A stretch of DNA of 8,551 nt from Desulfobacterales bacterium (GCA_022361315.1 JAKSBB010000065.1:1-8551), one strand, 5' to 3'; positions 1 to 5,892 are shown, counted from the first letter of the stretch. Notes: generated by a model from the letters alone, not told the origin. Numbers and translations: made by a program.

Positions 1-192
1 GACGGCTAAATTTGAGTTTTTTATTCATTTCAAAAGCCCAGAATTCTTTAACATGATAATTAATTTTTTGGATCGAGATAATTTAAAACGAATCAGTCTT
101 TTTCTGAAATAGAATTGAATAAAAAATCTAAGGAGTCAAGGGAAATACTTCTTATGATACGCAACAGGCAACCATGTATAAACTGTGGATAA

Positions 193-220
193 TTCTCCAA
201 ATGGCTAATAGCCAGGAGAA
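193..220. repeat. bulged inverted repeat (hairpin or operator-like dyad)
   Basis: TTCTCC (193-198) pairs with GGAGAA (215-220), and TGGCTA (202-207) pairs with TAGCCA (209-214) around a single A. Only AAA (199-201) is unpaired on the left side. As DNA it is a near-perfect 28-bp dyad. As RNA the inner part would open into a 7-nt loop. No T run follows on either strand, so a terminator is unlikely. A regulator site or a processed RNA hairpin is possible, but the function is unknown. Confidence 0.4.
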
Positions 221-387
221 ACTCAAATACTTCAATGGTACCAAATAAAACTAAATAAGGATTTTTTACCTGACTCTTATTTCAATAAGGTTCACCGCAG
301 AGTTCGACTCCGTCACCCCGGCTAAATATTACGATTGAACGCTCTCACGATGCGATTATATAGGCAGCTCTTTTTTGGACTGGAAAA

Positions 388-552
388 ATGACGATCAGGC
401 TGCGGCGGGATGAAAAAGACCGATACGAACATCTGGAATATAGAAAACTCCCCATACAGGTCCAAAGCGTCAGTCAAGCAAGCGTCAATCATATCAAACA
501 TCCATACGCACACTATCATTTCCGTTTTGTTCAGATTTTTTTCATGTTATAA
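388..552 (+). CDS. doubtful 54-aa small ORF
   Basis: An ATG-started frame of 54 codons that is rich in charged and aromatic residues (RLRRDEKDRYEHLEYRK near the N-terminus). I do not recognise it. There is no proper Shine-Dalgarno sequence (only GGA about 4 bases upstream), and the frame is open for only a few codons before the ATG. It could be a short real gene, a fragment of a decayed gene or a chance frame. The next gene's promoter elements lie at its 3' end (527-553), which argues slightly against it. Confidence 0.13.
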   Translation: MTIRLRRDEKDRYEHLEYRKLPIQVQSVSQASVNHIKHPYAHYHFRFVQIFFML

Positions 553-553
553 G
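527..553 (+). promoter_or_regulatory. putative extended -10 promoter for the EamA-yjdM unit
   Basis: TATAAG at 548-553 is preceded by TG at 545-546, giving the extended -10 form TGnTATAAG. A weak -35-like TTGTTC lies at 527-532 with a short 15-nt spacer. Transcription would begin near 560, leaving a leader of about 44 nt before the TTG start at 604. This rests on pattern matching to the sigma-70 consensus only. Confidence 0.35.
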
Positions 554-603
554 CTGCAATCCCATTGGGCTGAACCAAATCTTAAACAAACAGGAGAGAC
601 CTA

Positions 604-1482
604 TTGGAAAACCTGCGGGGCAGTCTTTTCATGACCTTTGCCATGGCCACCTTTGCTTTGGAGGACACCTTCATAAAATCGGCATCCCGTATTTTGCCTA
701 TCGGGGAAATTCTGATTTTATTCGGCCTGGGAGGAACAATTTCTTTTATCTTCCTGACCCTTAGAAAAAAAGAAACGATTCTCCATCCTAAAATACTATC
801 ACGCCCGATCATTCTCCGCATGATATGCGAAATAATCGGCCGGCTATGCTTCATTATAGCAATCGCATTGACACCTTTATCCAGCGCATCGGCAATTTTG
901 CAGGCCACCCCTTTGGTCGTGGTCATGGGGGCGGCGATCTTTTTCAAAGAATCCGTAGGATGGCGACGATGGTTAGCCATTCTTCTTGGGTTTATCGGGG
1001 TATTAATGATACTTCGTCCAGGGTTCGATGGATTTGAACCCGCGTCTTTGTTTGCCGTACTCGGTACACTTGGTTTTGCCGGCCGGGACCTTGCAACACG
1101 TGCAGCACCGCCGGAATTGTCAAATATACAATTAGGCGTATACGGCTTTCTTATTCTTATTCCCACAGGTCTGATAATGGTACCTTTTACAGGAGGGATT
1201 GTCCTGCCGGATGTGGAATCCGCATTGAAGATTCTGGCAGCGATTGTCTTTGGTGTGACGGCATATTATTCTCTGACCGTGGCAATGCGCACGGGGGAGG
1301 TCTCTTTAGTAACACCATTTCGGTATACGCGCCTGGTGTTTGCATTGATTATTGGCGTTATTGTCTTCTCCGAAAAACCGGATCTGACAACCATCATTGG
1401 AAGTTTAATCATCGTTCTCTCCGGCGTATTCTCGCTGATTAGAAGTAGAAAAAATAATATGTTAAACCCGTTTACACGATAA
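604..1482 (+). CDS. EamA/DMT-superfamily membrane transporter
   Basis: This 292-aa inner-membrane protein belongs to the drug/metabolite transporter superfamily, whose members export or import metabolites such as amino acids, nucleotides or drugs. The substrate cannot be told from sequence. About ten hydrophobic helices are visible in two repeated halves of five (roughly residues 5-140 and 150-285). The N-terminus, with NLRG followed by an AMATFALED-type helix, and the Gly/Pro-rich helix ends fit EamA proteins, and the length is typical (about 290-310). I chose the TTG at 604 because AGGAGAG (592-598) lies 5 nt upstream and the first helix starts in the usual place; the ATG at 631 would clip it. 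yjdM follows after 15 nt with no terminator between, so the two are probably co-transcribed. Family assignment is secure; specific function is open. Confidence 0.88.
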   Translation: MENLRGSLFMTFAMATFALEDTFIKSASRILPIGEILILFGLGGTISFIFLTLRKKETILHPKILSRPIILRMICEIIGRLCFIIAIALTPLSSASAILQATPLVVVMGAAIFFKESVGWRRWLAILLGFIGVLMILRPGFDGFEPASLFAVLGTLGFAGRDLATRAAPPELSNIQLGVYGFLILIPTGLIMVPFTGGIVLPDVESALKILAAIVFGVTAYYSLTVAMRTGEVSLVTPFRYTRLVFALIIGVIVFSEKPDLTTIIGSLIIVLSGVFSLIRSRKNNMLNPFTR

Positions 1483-1497
1483 ATCAGGAATACTGCT

Positions 1498-1848
1498 ATG
1501 TCAGACGAACAAAAAGACTGTCCGAAATGTAATTCACCCTATGCCTATACCGACGGAATCCTGTGGATATGCCCTGAATGCGCCCATGAGTGGGTAGCGG
1601 ATCAGGCTGCGGAGATCGCTTCGGAAGAAGCACCGCGCTTCCTCGACGCCAACGGCAACCCGCTAAAAGACGGAGATACGGTGACCACCGTCAAAGACCT
1701 TAAGGCCGGGAAGGACACAATGAAACTGGGTACAAAGGTTAAAAACATCAAACTCCTGGATGATCCTGTAAAGGGCCACGATATTTCCTGTAAGATTCCG
1801 GGGTTCGGCGCCATGTACCTCAAATGTTCCGTTGTAAAAAAGGCCTGA
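1498..1848 (+). CDS. yjdM: YjdM/PhnA-type zinc-ribbon protein
   Basis: A 116-aa soluble cytoplasmic protein matching the YjdM family, formerly PhnA, named for an early and doubtful link to alkylphosphonate use. The N-terminus has a zinc ribbon, C8-P-K-C11 and C25-P-E-C28, with the family pattern CPxCxxxYxY...WxCPECxxEW. The second half (about 45-116) is the small beta-barrel domain with the DANGNPLKDGDTVTTVKDLK-like stretch, a KxGTKVKNIKL segment and the closing GFGAMYLKCSVVKK. Length and motif order fit the E. coli protein (111 aa). The RBS is CAGGAA (1485-1490), 7 nt before ATG. The biochemical role of the family is not established. A strong hairpin follows the stop at once. It probably shares the transporter's transcript. 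Confidence 0.93.
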   Translation: MSDEQKDCPKCNSPYAYTDGILWICPECAHEWVADQAAEIASEEAPRFLDANGNPLKDGDTVTTVKDLKAGKDTMKLGTKVKNIKLLDDPVKGHDISCKIPGFGAMYLKCSVVKKA

Positions 1849-1890
1849 ATCCCGGCCCGGTCTTCTCCATGAAGATAAGCCGGGCCGGGG
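1835..1890. terminator. hairpin terminator between convergent operons
   Basis: CCCGGCCCGG (1851-1860) is a perfect 10-bp match to CCGGGCCGGG (1880-1889). Inside it TCTTC (1861-1865) pairs with GAAGA (1871-1875), leaving a 5-nt loop and a TAAG bulge, so the whole element is a very stable hairpin starting 2 nt after the yjdM stop. Read on the minus strand, a T run (revcomp of 1836-1841) follows about 9 nt after the stem, so it could terminate the ABC operon well. On the plus strand there is no T run, and termination would rest on the hairpin alone. Confidence 0.7.
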
Positions 1891-1913
1891 TCAGGTATAG
1901 CTAAATAGCGAGC

Positions 1914-2585
1914 CTACTGGAGAAGGCCGTCGCGCACTGTGATCAGGTGCTGGGCGCGGCCCGCAATCTCATTGTTATGGGTGACCATCACCAGGGTCTT
2001 TCCCCCTTTGTGCAACGCCATCAGCAGATCAAGAATCTCGGCTTCTGCAGCGGTATCCAGGTTGCCGGTGGGTTCATCCATCATCAGGATCTCCGGGTCG
2101 TTGGCCAGGGCCCGGGCAATGGCCACCCGCTGCTGCTGTCCGCCGGAGAGCTGGGAGGGCAGCGCATCAACCTTGTCCGAAAGCCCCACCTGCGCCAGCA
2201 ATTCGCGTGCCCGGTCTCCCTGCTCCTTTTCCGGAAGGCTGCCGAACATCATGGCGGTTTCCACGTTCTCAGCAGCGGTCAGGTGACCCAGCAGGTTGAA
2301 AAACTGAAAAACAAAGCCAATCTTTCCGGCACGAAGCCGGGCCAAGTCGGAGTTGGCCAGTCGGGTAAGATCCGTCCCCCCGATCGTGACACTGCCGGAG
2401 GACGGGCGGTCCAGCCCGCCCAAAAGGTTCATCAGCGTGCTTTTGCCGTGCCCGGACGGACCAACAATGCAGGTGAAGCTGTTCCGGGGAATCATAAGGC
2501 TCACCCCCCGCAGGGCATAGGTCGCTGCCGGTCCCTCTCCGTAAGTTTTTTCCAGATTTTCAGTTCGAATCATTTCATTATTCAT
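1914..2585 (-). CDS. ABC transporter ATP-binding protein, LolD/MacB type
   Basis: A 223-aa ATPase that powers the adjacent FtsX-type permease. Visible motifs: Walker [10 protein letters not shown] (42-50), Q-loop in FVFQFFNLL (Q94), signature LSGGQQQR (146-153), Walker B ILMMDEP (166-172), D-loop GNLD (174-177) and H-loop H203. The FQFFNLL Q-loop and the compact length of about 220 residues are typical of the LolD/MacB/FtsE branch. The open frame extends 38 codons further upstream, but I start at the ATG at 2585: GGAGG (2595-2599) lies 9 nt before it, it overlaps the permease stop by 8 nt, and the upstream extension would be permease sequence in another frame. A second ATG 12 nt downstream is possible. 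It is the last gene of the operon before the hairpin at 1851-1889. Substrate not deducible from this subunit. Confidence 0.92.
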   Translation of the reverse strand: MNNEMIRTENLEKTYGEGPAATYALRGVSLMIPRNSFTCIVGPSGHGKSTLMNLLGGLDRPSSGSVTIGGTDLTRLANSDLARLRAGKIGFVFQFFNLLGHLTAAENVETAMMFGSLPEKEQGDRARELLAQVGLSDKVDALPSQLSGGQQQRVAIARALANDPEILMMDEPTGNLDTAAEAEILDLLMALHKGGKTLVMVTHNNEIAGRAQHLITVRDGLLQ

Positions 2586-3741
2586 AGCTGATGGCCTCCA
2601 CAGGTGTGAGCCGCGCAGCCCGCAGGGCAGGATAAAGCCCGGCGAGAATTGCAACGGCAGCCGATAAAAGGATGGCGCCTCCGATGATGAAAGGATCAAT
2701 CAACGGCCCTGTTCCCGACCCTTTGACAAAGGTGGTAAAGGCGTTCTGACTGATCCGGGGCGCCACCACGGCCGAGATGACCAGTCCCCCCAGGGCACCG
2801 GCAAGGCCGCCCAGCACCCCGTAGGCACCGGACTCCAGAAGAAAGAGGCTGAATATGGTCCGGCGCCGTGCCCCCATGGATTGCAGGATACCGATTTCCC
2901 GCCGTCTTTCATAGGTGGCGGTCATCATGGTGTTGACAATACCGAAGGCCGCGGCAAGCACGCCCACCGCTGCAATCAGCTGAAGAGTGACGCTAACCGT
3001 GCCCACAATGCCGAGGACCGACTTGAGCATCTGTTTGTCCGAGACAACGCCCAGGTTCACCACCTCTTTGATCTTCATGGCGTAGCTTTCCACCTGTGTG
3101 AGGTCATCCACCCGCACCGCCACATAAGACACATTCTCTTTCTGCTCGTAGATCCGCTGGCCCACAGCGAGGGGAACAAAGATGGTGAGATCATCCTTTC
3201 CCCCGGTCTCAGCCAGTACCCCACGGACGCTGACCTTTTGCCCGCGAATGGTCAGCGTATCGCCGGAACCCACGCCGAATCTGGAGGCGATCACCGCGCC
3301 CACTACGGCCTGAGCCTCGTCTTTGGAATCAAAGTACATGCCATTGGCCAGTTCCCATCCCTTAAAGGCCATGGTCTGATCAGGCACGATTCCCATTACG
3401 GAGACGGGCCTGTTTTGGATGGCCGTCCTCCCGGTCATGAATGGCAGCGCGGTGAGCCCTTTGATGGACTGAATCCGTTCCACCTCCTCCCGGGTGATGG
3501 TGGTGGGAAGCTGTTCCCCGGTGAGGATGGAAACCTGCTCATAGGCGCAGGACCCCTTTGGGGTCACCACCAGGTTGGCCCCCAGTGCTCTTGTCTCCCT
3601 TTGTATTTCACCCTTCAAACTTCCGCCCAGGGCGAGGAAGGTGACCACGGCTGCAATGCCGATGGCAATCCCCATGAGGGTAAAGAGAAACCGCCCCCTT
3701 CTCCGGGTAAGGTTTTTAACAACCATTTTTGAGATATTCAC
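2578..3741 (-). CDS. MacB/FtsX-family ABC permease
   Basis: A 387-aa inner-membrane permease of the type VII family (MacB, LolC/E, FtsX). Predicted layout: TM1 about 19-41, a large periplasmic MacB-PCD-like domain (about 42-245), TM2 about 246-273, TM3 about 302-326 and TM4 about 350-372. The cytoplasmic segment YERRREIGILQSMGA (277-291) and the C-terminus [18 protein letters not shown] are hallmark family sequences that contact the ATPase. These systems move conformational change across the membrane, to extract lipoproteins, drive efflux with an adaptor or activate hydrolases, rather than forming a channel. The GTG start at 3741 has GGGAGGG 6 nt upstream, inside the end of the preceding gene; the ATG five codons later is less well placed. 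It overlaps the ATPase by 8 nt. No MFP-type adaptor is encoded nearby, unlike MacAB. Confidence 0.92.
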   Translation of the reverse strand: MNISKMVVKNLTRRRGRFLFTLMGIAIGIAAVVTFLALGGSLKGEIQRETRALGANLVVTPKGSCAYEQVSILTGEQLPTTITREEVERIQSIKGLTALPFMTGRTAIQNRPVSVMGIVPDQTMAFKGWELANGMYFDSKDEAQAVVGAVIASRFGVGSGDTLTIRGQKVSVRGVLAETGGKDDLTIFVPLAVGQRIYEQKENVSYVAVRVDDLTQVESYAMKIKEVVNLGVVSDKQMLKSVLGIVGTVSVTLQLIAAVGVLAAAFGIVNTMMTATYERRREIGILQSMGARRRTIFSLFLLESGAYGVLGGLAGALGGLVISAVVAPRISQNAFTTFVKGSGTGPLIDPFIIGGAILLSAAVAILAGLYPALRAARLTPVEAISYE

Positions 3742-3744
3742 GGG

Positions 3745-4131
3745 TTACCCTCCCTGCTTGTGGTTCGTCACCACCACCAACGTCTCCGAATTTAAATAAT
3801 AGCCGTTGCCATCATTGGCAAAAACACCGGTAACCCGTACTTCGTCCCAAAGGCGTGGCAGCGGCCCCTGATAACGGATGGGCAGGATGGCCTTATTACA
3901 GGTGGTGCTCGTGCAGGTCAGTTCTTTTAAGTCCATGATGCCAAAAAGGGTTTTATCGTCTTGGGCAAAGCCTGAAGTTACCCCTGCAAGGGTAATGGTG
4001 CCCACATAGGCACCGGGGTCTGAAGCCACTTCATCCACGTTGAGCGCCGGAGATGAAGCGGGCATGAATTTATACAGTCCAAAGCCGGCAGCCATGATCA
4101 ACAGGACGCCGATTAAGATCTTTTCCTTCAT
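3745..4131 (-). CDS. membrane-anchored periplasmic OB-fold protein, CcmE-like motifs
   Basis: A 128-aa protein with an N-terminal signal anchor (hydrophobic about 4-20, no clear cleavage site) and a probably periplasmic beta-rich domain. The domain reads like an OB fold: YVGTITLAG (42-50), LFGIMDLKE (62-70), then LPIRYQGPLPRLWDEVRVTGVF (83-104) and YYLNSETLVVV (111-121). The YxGxLPxLxxE-then-VxGxF order resembles the heme chaperone CcmE, and a His (H124) sits near where CcmE has its heme-binding His, but the chain ends four residues later without the HxxxY Tyr. Two Cys (73, 78) form a CxxxxC. I start at the ATG at 4131, with AAGGA 9 nt upstream; the frame continues 32 codons upstream through promoter-like DNA. 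Its stop is 3 nt from the permease start. It may be a periplasmic partner of the permease. The fold call is by eye. Confidence 0.72.
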   Translation of the reverse strand: MKEKILIGVLLIMAAGFGLYKFMPASSPALNVDEVASDPGAYVGTITLAGVTSGFAQDDKTLFGIMDLKELTCTSTTCNKAILPIRYQGPLPRLWDEVRVTGVFANDGNGYYLNSETLVVVTNHKQGG

Positions 4132-4204
4132 AAAATAGTTTCCTTCTTCGAGTATGATAATCGCACTAATGCCATAGGGGGAAAGGGAACGCTGCGAACG
4201 TGCC

Positions 4205-4268
4205 TCTAAGAGCCCCAGGACAATCATGATGTCAAATTGTGATGTTCAATAACGATGTACTATTGAAC
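4205..4268 (-). promoter_or_regulatory. putative operator dyad and -35 box upstream of the ABC operon core
   Basis: GTTCAATA (4244-4251) and TATTGAAC (4261-4268) form a perfect 8-bp inverted repeat around a 9-nt spacer. On the minus strand a consensus TTGACA (4235-4230) begins 8 nt beyond the dyad. The -10 region 17-18 nt further (around 4212-4207, CTCTTA/TCTTAG) is poor, so an activator bound at the dyad would make sense. The dyad lies right after the stop of the Cys/His-rich gene and about 113 nt before the OB-fold gene start, so it could give the three ABC genes their own control. Alternatively it is just an RNA hairpin; no T run follows it. Confidence 0.4.
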
Positions 4269-4276
4269 AGCGGCGC

Positions 4277-4636
4277 TCAGGCCGCTTCAGGGGGATACTC
4301 GATAGAGATGATAAAACCGGAAAGGTTAATGGGGGATGATGATTCGACAGCCACCGTGAAAAGGATGGGTGGCGGACCATGTAAAAACTGGGTGTTTAAG
4401 TCGTCCGGAAGACAAAAAACACACAGACATCCTGCGCCGTTGCAATGTCCGCCCCAGGCTTGTTTACCCTTCCACTCATTGTGGTGGGCATCCTCCGGAC
4501 CGTGATCCACTGCATGCCCATCCTTGCAGCAGGTATCAACCGCACTGGCCCGTACCATGGCCGAAGCCGTGACACCCAGCCCTGACAGTGTAACCAAGGC
4601 GATCACAAGGGTAATGAAAGCAGTCAAACGCATCAT
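4277..4636 (-). CDS. secreted Cys/His-rich small protein
   Basis: A 119-aa protein with a clear signal peptide (hydrophobic 4-20, likely cleavage after ASA at 24-26). The mature part has six Cys (36, 37, 65, 70, 72, 75) in a CC pair and a C-x4-C-x-C-x2-C cluster, with many His (41, 45, 51, 52, 64, 86), which suggests binding of a soft metal or a cofactor in the periplasm. The tail ends in SIEYPPEAA. This architecture recalls small leader proteins of metal-resistance operons (CzcI- or CopL/DUF2946-like), but I cannot claim homology. Two adjacent ATGs are possible (4636, 4633). The RBS is weak, since the nearest purine-rich AGGAG is over 20 nt upstream. A stop lies in frame just upstream, limiting the start. 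A 145-nt gap with a possible promoter separates it from the OB-fold gene. Confidence 0.7.
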   Translation of the reverse strand: MMRLTAFITLVIALVTLSGLGVTASAMVRASAVDTCCKDGHAVDHGPEDAHHNEWKGKQAWGGHCNGAGCLCVFCLPDDLNTQFLHGPPPILFTVAVESSSPINLSGFIISIEYPPEAA

Positions 4637-4670
4637 GGTGCTGTGCTAAACCGGAAAGAGGCTCTCCTGT

Positions 4671-4713
4671 CTAAAGGTTGGAAGGTCTGCTGCAACGCAT
4701 AAATCAGACCTCC
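4671..4713 (-). other. 9-codon mini-ORF behind a strong ribosome binding site
   Basis: On the minus strand GGAGG (4713-4709) is followed after 8 nt by an ATG (4700-4698) opening a frame MRCSRPSNL that stops at 4673-4671. It begins just after the outer-membrane-protein remnant and before the Cys/His-rich gene, which itself lacks a good RBS. It could be a leader peptide, a translation-coupling device or the mutated start of a lost gene. Nothing beyond the spacing supports it. Confidence 0.2.
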
Positions 4714-4716
4714 GAA

Positions 4717-4812
4717 TTAATATTCCAGCCCGACATAGATCAGCATGGTTGGATCTGTGTCAGTTAGTACCGATATCAAAGGTATTGAGAATAAACGATT
4801 TTGATAACAATT
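4717..4812 (-). pseudogene. C-terminal remnant of an outer-membrane beta-barrel gene
   Basis: A short minus-strand frame reads FSIPLISVLTDTDPTMLIYV, then GLEY and stop. The pattern (an amphipathic strand, a turn rich in D/T/P, then a last strand ending in an aromatic residue) is what the final beta hairpin of many proteobacterial outer-membrane proteins looks like. The frame is closed by a TGA about 31 codons upstream. A neighbouring frame carries a strand-like NIEIVIKIVY stretch just upstream (about 4788-4833), as expected after a frameshift. No barrel body can be followed further. With the decayed reading frame, I take it as a gene remnant preceding the ABC operon. It could be chance, given its length. 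Confidence 0.35.
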
Positions 4813-4882
4813 TCAATATTCATATGATTAAACCCATGTCGGGGCAGTGTATCCACCTCAAAAAAAATGGCTTCGGAAATCA

Positions 4883-4908
4883 GAAACGATAGTTGGGGGG
4901 ATCGTTTC
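4883..4908. repeat. 8-bp hairpin with G-rich loop
   Basis: GAAACGAT (4883-4890) pairs perfectly with ATCGTTTC (4901-4908) around AGTTGGGGGG. On the minus strand an A/T-rich tract with a run of eight T (revcomp of 4860-4867) comes about 15 nt later, too far for a standard intrinsic terminator but possible for a weak one. It lies in the non-coding 4813-4967 stretch, where I see nothing else. Confidence 0.3.
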
Positions 4909-4967
4909 CAAGGCAAGGGTCCAGCACATTCAGAATAATACGTTTTGTCGTGAATCATATATAGAAC

Positions 4968-4988
4968 ATTATAGTTATTTGCTATAAT
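4968..4988 (+). promoter_or_regulatory. extended -10 promoter inside a dyad, directly before the 4995 gene
   Basis: TATAAT at 4983-4988 is preceded by TG (4980-4981), a perfect extended -10 (TGnTATAAT). A start site 7 nt downstream is base 4995, the A of the ATG, so the mRNA may be leaderless. The same bases form a perfect 7-bp inverted repeat, ATTATAG (4968-4974) and CTATAAT (4982-4988), around TTATTTG, which also places a TATAAT on the minus strand. No good -35 is seen at the usual distance. A repressor on this dyad would cover the -10 element. Confidence 0.5.
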
Positions 4989-4994
4989 CACAGA

Positions 4995-5378
4995 ATGAGA
5001 ACGAAATTCAGCCCCGGTTTTAGGATATCAATCATTGATTGTATTATTATATCAGCAAGTTTTGTAACTGCTGCGCTTGTTTCTTATTATCTGCCACCTT
5101 TCCATTGGATTATTGTTTTCGTCGTCGGGCATTTCTTTCTGTTTTGCAATGTATTTCGTTTCGACCGGCTGCCTGAACTCATTTGGGCAACAACATTTTT
5201 GTTGCAGATGGCCGGTTTTTTAACCTTCGGGATACCGTCATTTCTTTATGTTTTATTAATCCAATTGGTGATTAGTTTTGCACTGATCATTCTGGAGATT
5301 AGAAAACCGGGTTACCATGGGTTTGCATGGCAGAAATTAAACCCCAATTTACCAAAGTGGTTTAATGAGCAATCATAG
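4995..5378 (+). CDS. four-helix integral membrane protein of unknown function
   Basis: A 127-aa protein, almost entirely hydrophobic. Four membrane segments can be seen: about 11-31, 35-53, 61-82 and 83-102, with a basic N-terminus (MRTKFSPGFR) and a hydrophilic tail (RKPGYHGFAWQKLNPNLPKWFNEQS) rich in aromatic residues. Short conserved-looking loops (FRFDRLPELIW) lie between helices 2 and 3. I do not recognise the family. No Shine-Dalgarno sequence precedes the ATG and no alternative start exists before residue 72, which agrees with a leaderless transcript from the promoter at 4983-4988. It is the first gene of the AT-rich plus-strand pair; the next gene starts 108 nt later. Whether they work together is unknown. 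Confidence 0.7.
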   Translation: MRTKFSPGFRISIIDCIIISASFVTAALVSYYLPPFHWIIVFVVGHFFLFCNVFRFDRLPELIWATTFLLQMAGFLTFGIPSFLYVLLIQLVISFALIILEIRKPGYHGFAWQKLNPNLPKWFNEQS

Positions 5379-5394
5379 TGGATTACTCGCTGCA

Positions 5395-5472
5395 ATGGAG
5401 AGAAGAAAACCGGATTCAAACCGTGTCCCGCCTTTTATTGCCTATTGGGACCAGTGTAACATTTTCTTTTAG
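5395..5472 (+). CDS. doubtful 25-aa ORF between the two unknown genes
   Basis: An ATG frame reading MERRKPDSNRVPPFIAYWDQ and five more residues before TAG. It fills most of the 108-nt gap between its neighbours and looks protein-like, but it has no Shine-Dalgarno sequence. It may be a fragment of a longer lost gene, a coupled microprotein or chance. Confidence 0.15.
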   Translation: MERRKPDSNRVPPFIAYWDQCNIFF

Positions 5473-5486
5473 ATTGAGGGTTACAA

Positions 5487-5798
5487 ATGAAGCTTAGTAA
5501 TAGTTTTTGCGGTGCATTGAGAACATTCTCATATTTCATGTCAAGTGGTACTCATTTCATGTTAAAGGGCGTCGATTATCTTTCTTTATATGGGGACGAA
5601 CCGAGTGCCATAGAGCAGACCTATGCCATTTTTGCAAATGTTATAGAGTTAGATGAGGACGGCGAGGTACTCAATTATTCCCATGCACAAAAACGGGCCA
5701 CTGATTTTCTTAAATCCTATTGTGATCCGAATTATCAAATAGATCCGGCCTTTGAAGATTGGGAACTTGAATTGCATGATCCTCCACCGGATCTATAA
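5487..5798 (+). CDS. conserved-looking 103-aa acidic protein of unknown function
   Basis: A soluble acidic protein with no signal peptide or membrane helix. The first 30 residues (MKLSNSFCGALRTFSYFMSSG) look helical and amphipathic. They are followed by LKGVDYLSLYGDEPSAIEQTY, an EPSAIEQ-type helix, an IELDEDGEVLNYSHAQKRATDFLKSYCDP segment and a tail ending in FEDWELELHDPPPDL. The alternation of helix and acidic turns gives a compact small-domain look. It resembles proteins I recall being filed under a DUF of unknown role (perhaps DUF7677), which I cannot confirm. The RBS GAGGG (5476-5480) sits 6 nt before ATG. Such proteins are often immunity-like or scattered singletons, but no toxin partner is visible here. 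A terminator follows about 95 nt downstream. Confidence 0.7.
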   Translation: MKLSNSFCGALRTFSYFMSSGTHFMLKGVDYLSLYGDEPSAIEQTYAIFANVIELDEDGEVLNYSHAQKRATDFLKSYCDPNYQIDPAFEDWELELHDPPPDL

Positions 5799-5892
5799 AC
5801 ATTCTAAGACGTTAATTAATAGCAGGATACGATTTGTTCAGGATCATTGATCTTGAAAAAAGCGACAAACAATTTAAGACAAAAAGAGGATT

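Larger units (their letters stand above)
1..603. other. AT-rich intergenic region without a convincing gene
   Basis: No reading frame here looks clearly like a known protein. The stretch is much richer in A and T than the flanking operons. It contains a bulged dyad at 193-220, a perfect 14-bp palindrome at 276-289 (CTTATT-tc-AATAAG) and a tRNA-3'-end-like string at 295-323 that does not fold. A 54-codon frame at 388-552 is listed separately, and the promoter and leader of the downstream transporter gene occupy about 527-603. It may be a decayed or recently rearranged region, but nothing here identifies a mobile element. Confidence 0.5.

Noticed and set aside
160..195. Short plus-strand frame MIRNRQPCINCG with a PCxxCG zinc-ribbon look
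   Set aside because: Twelve codons only, poor RBS spacing, and no continuation of a zinc ribbon in any frame after the stop.
322..634. Two overlapping opposite-strand frames (322-519 and 410-634)
   Set aside because: Both have unlikely composition and no RBS, and the second runs into the EamA gene in another frame.
4141..4180. Fur-box-like ATGATAATCGCACTAATG before the OB-fold gene
   Set aside because: Only one half resembles the GATAAT repeats; the other half diverges too much to support a call.
4776..4991. A 71-codon minus-strand frame
   Set aside because: It overlaps a hairpin and the outer-membrane-protein remnant, and it has no RBS and no domain-like pattern. Only its last 15 residues look strand-like, and I treat these as part of the remnant.
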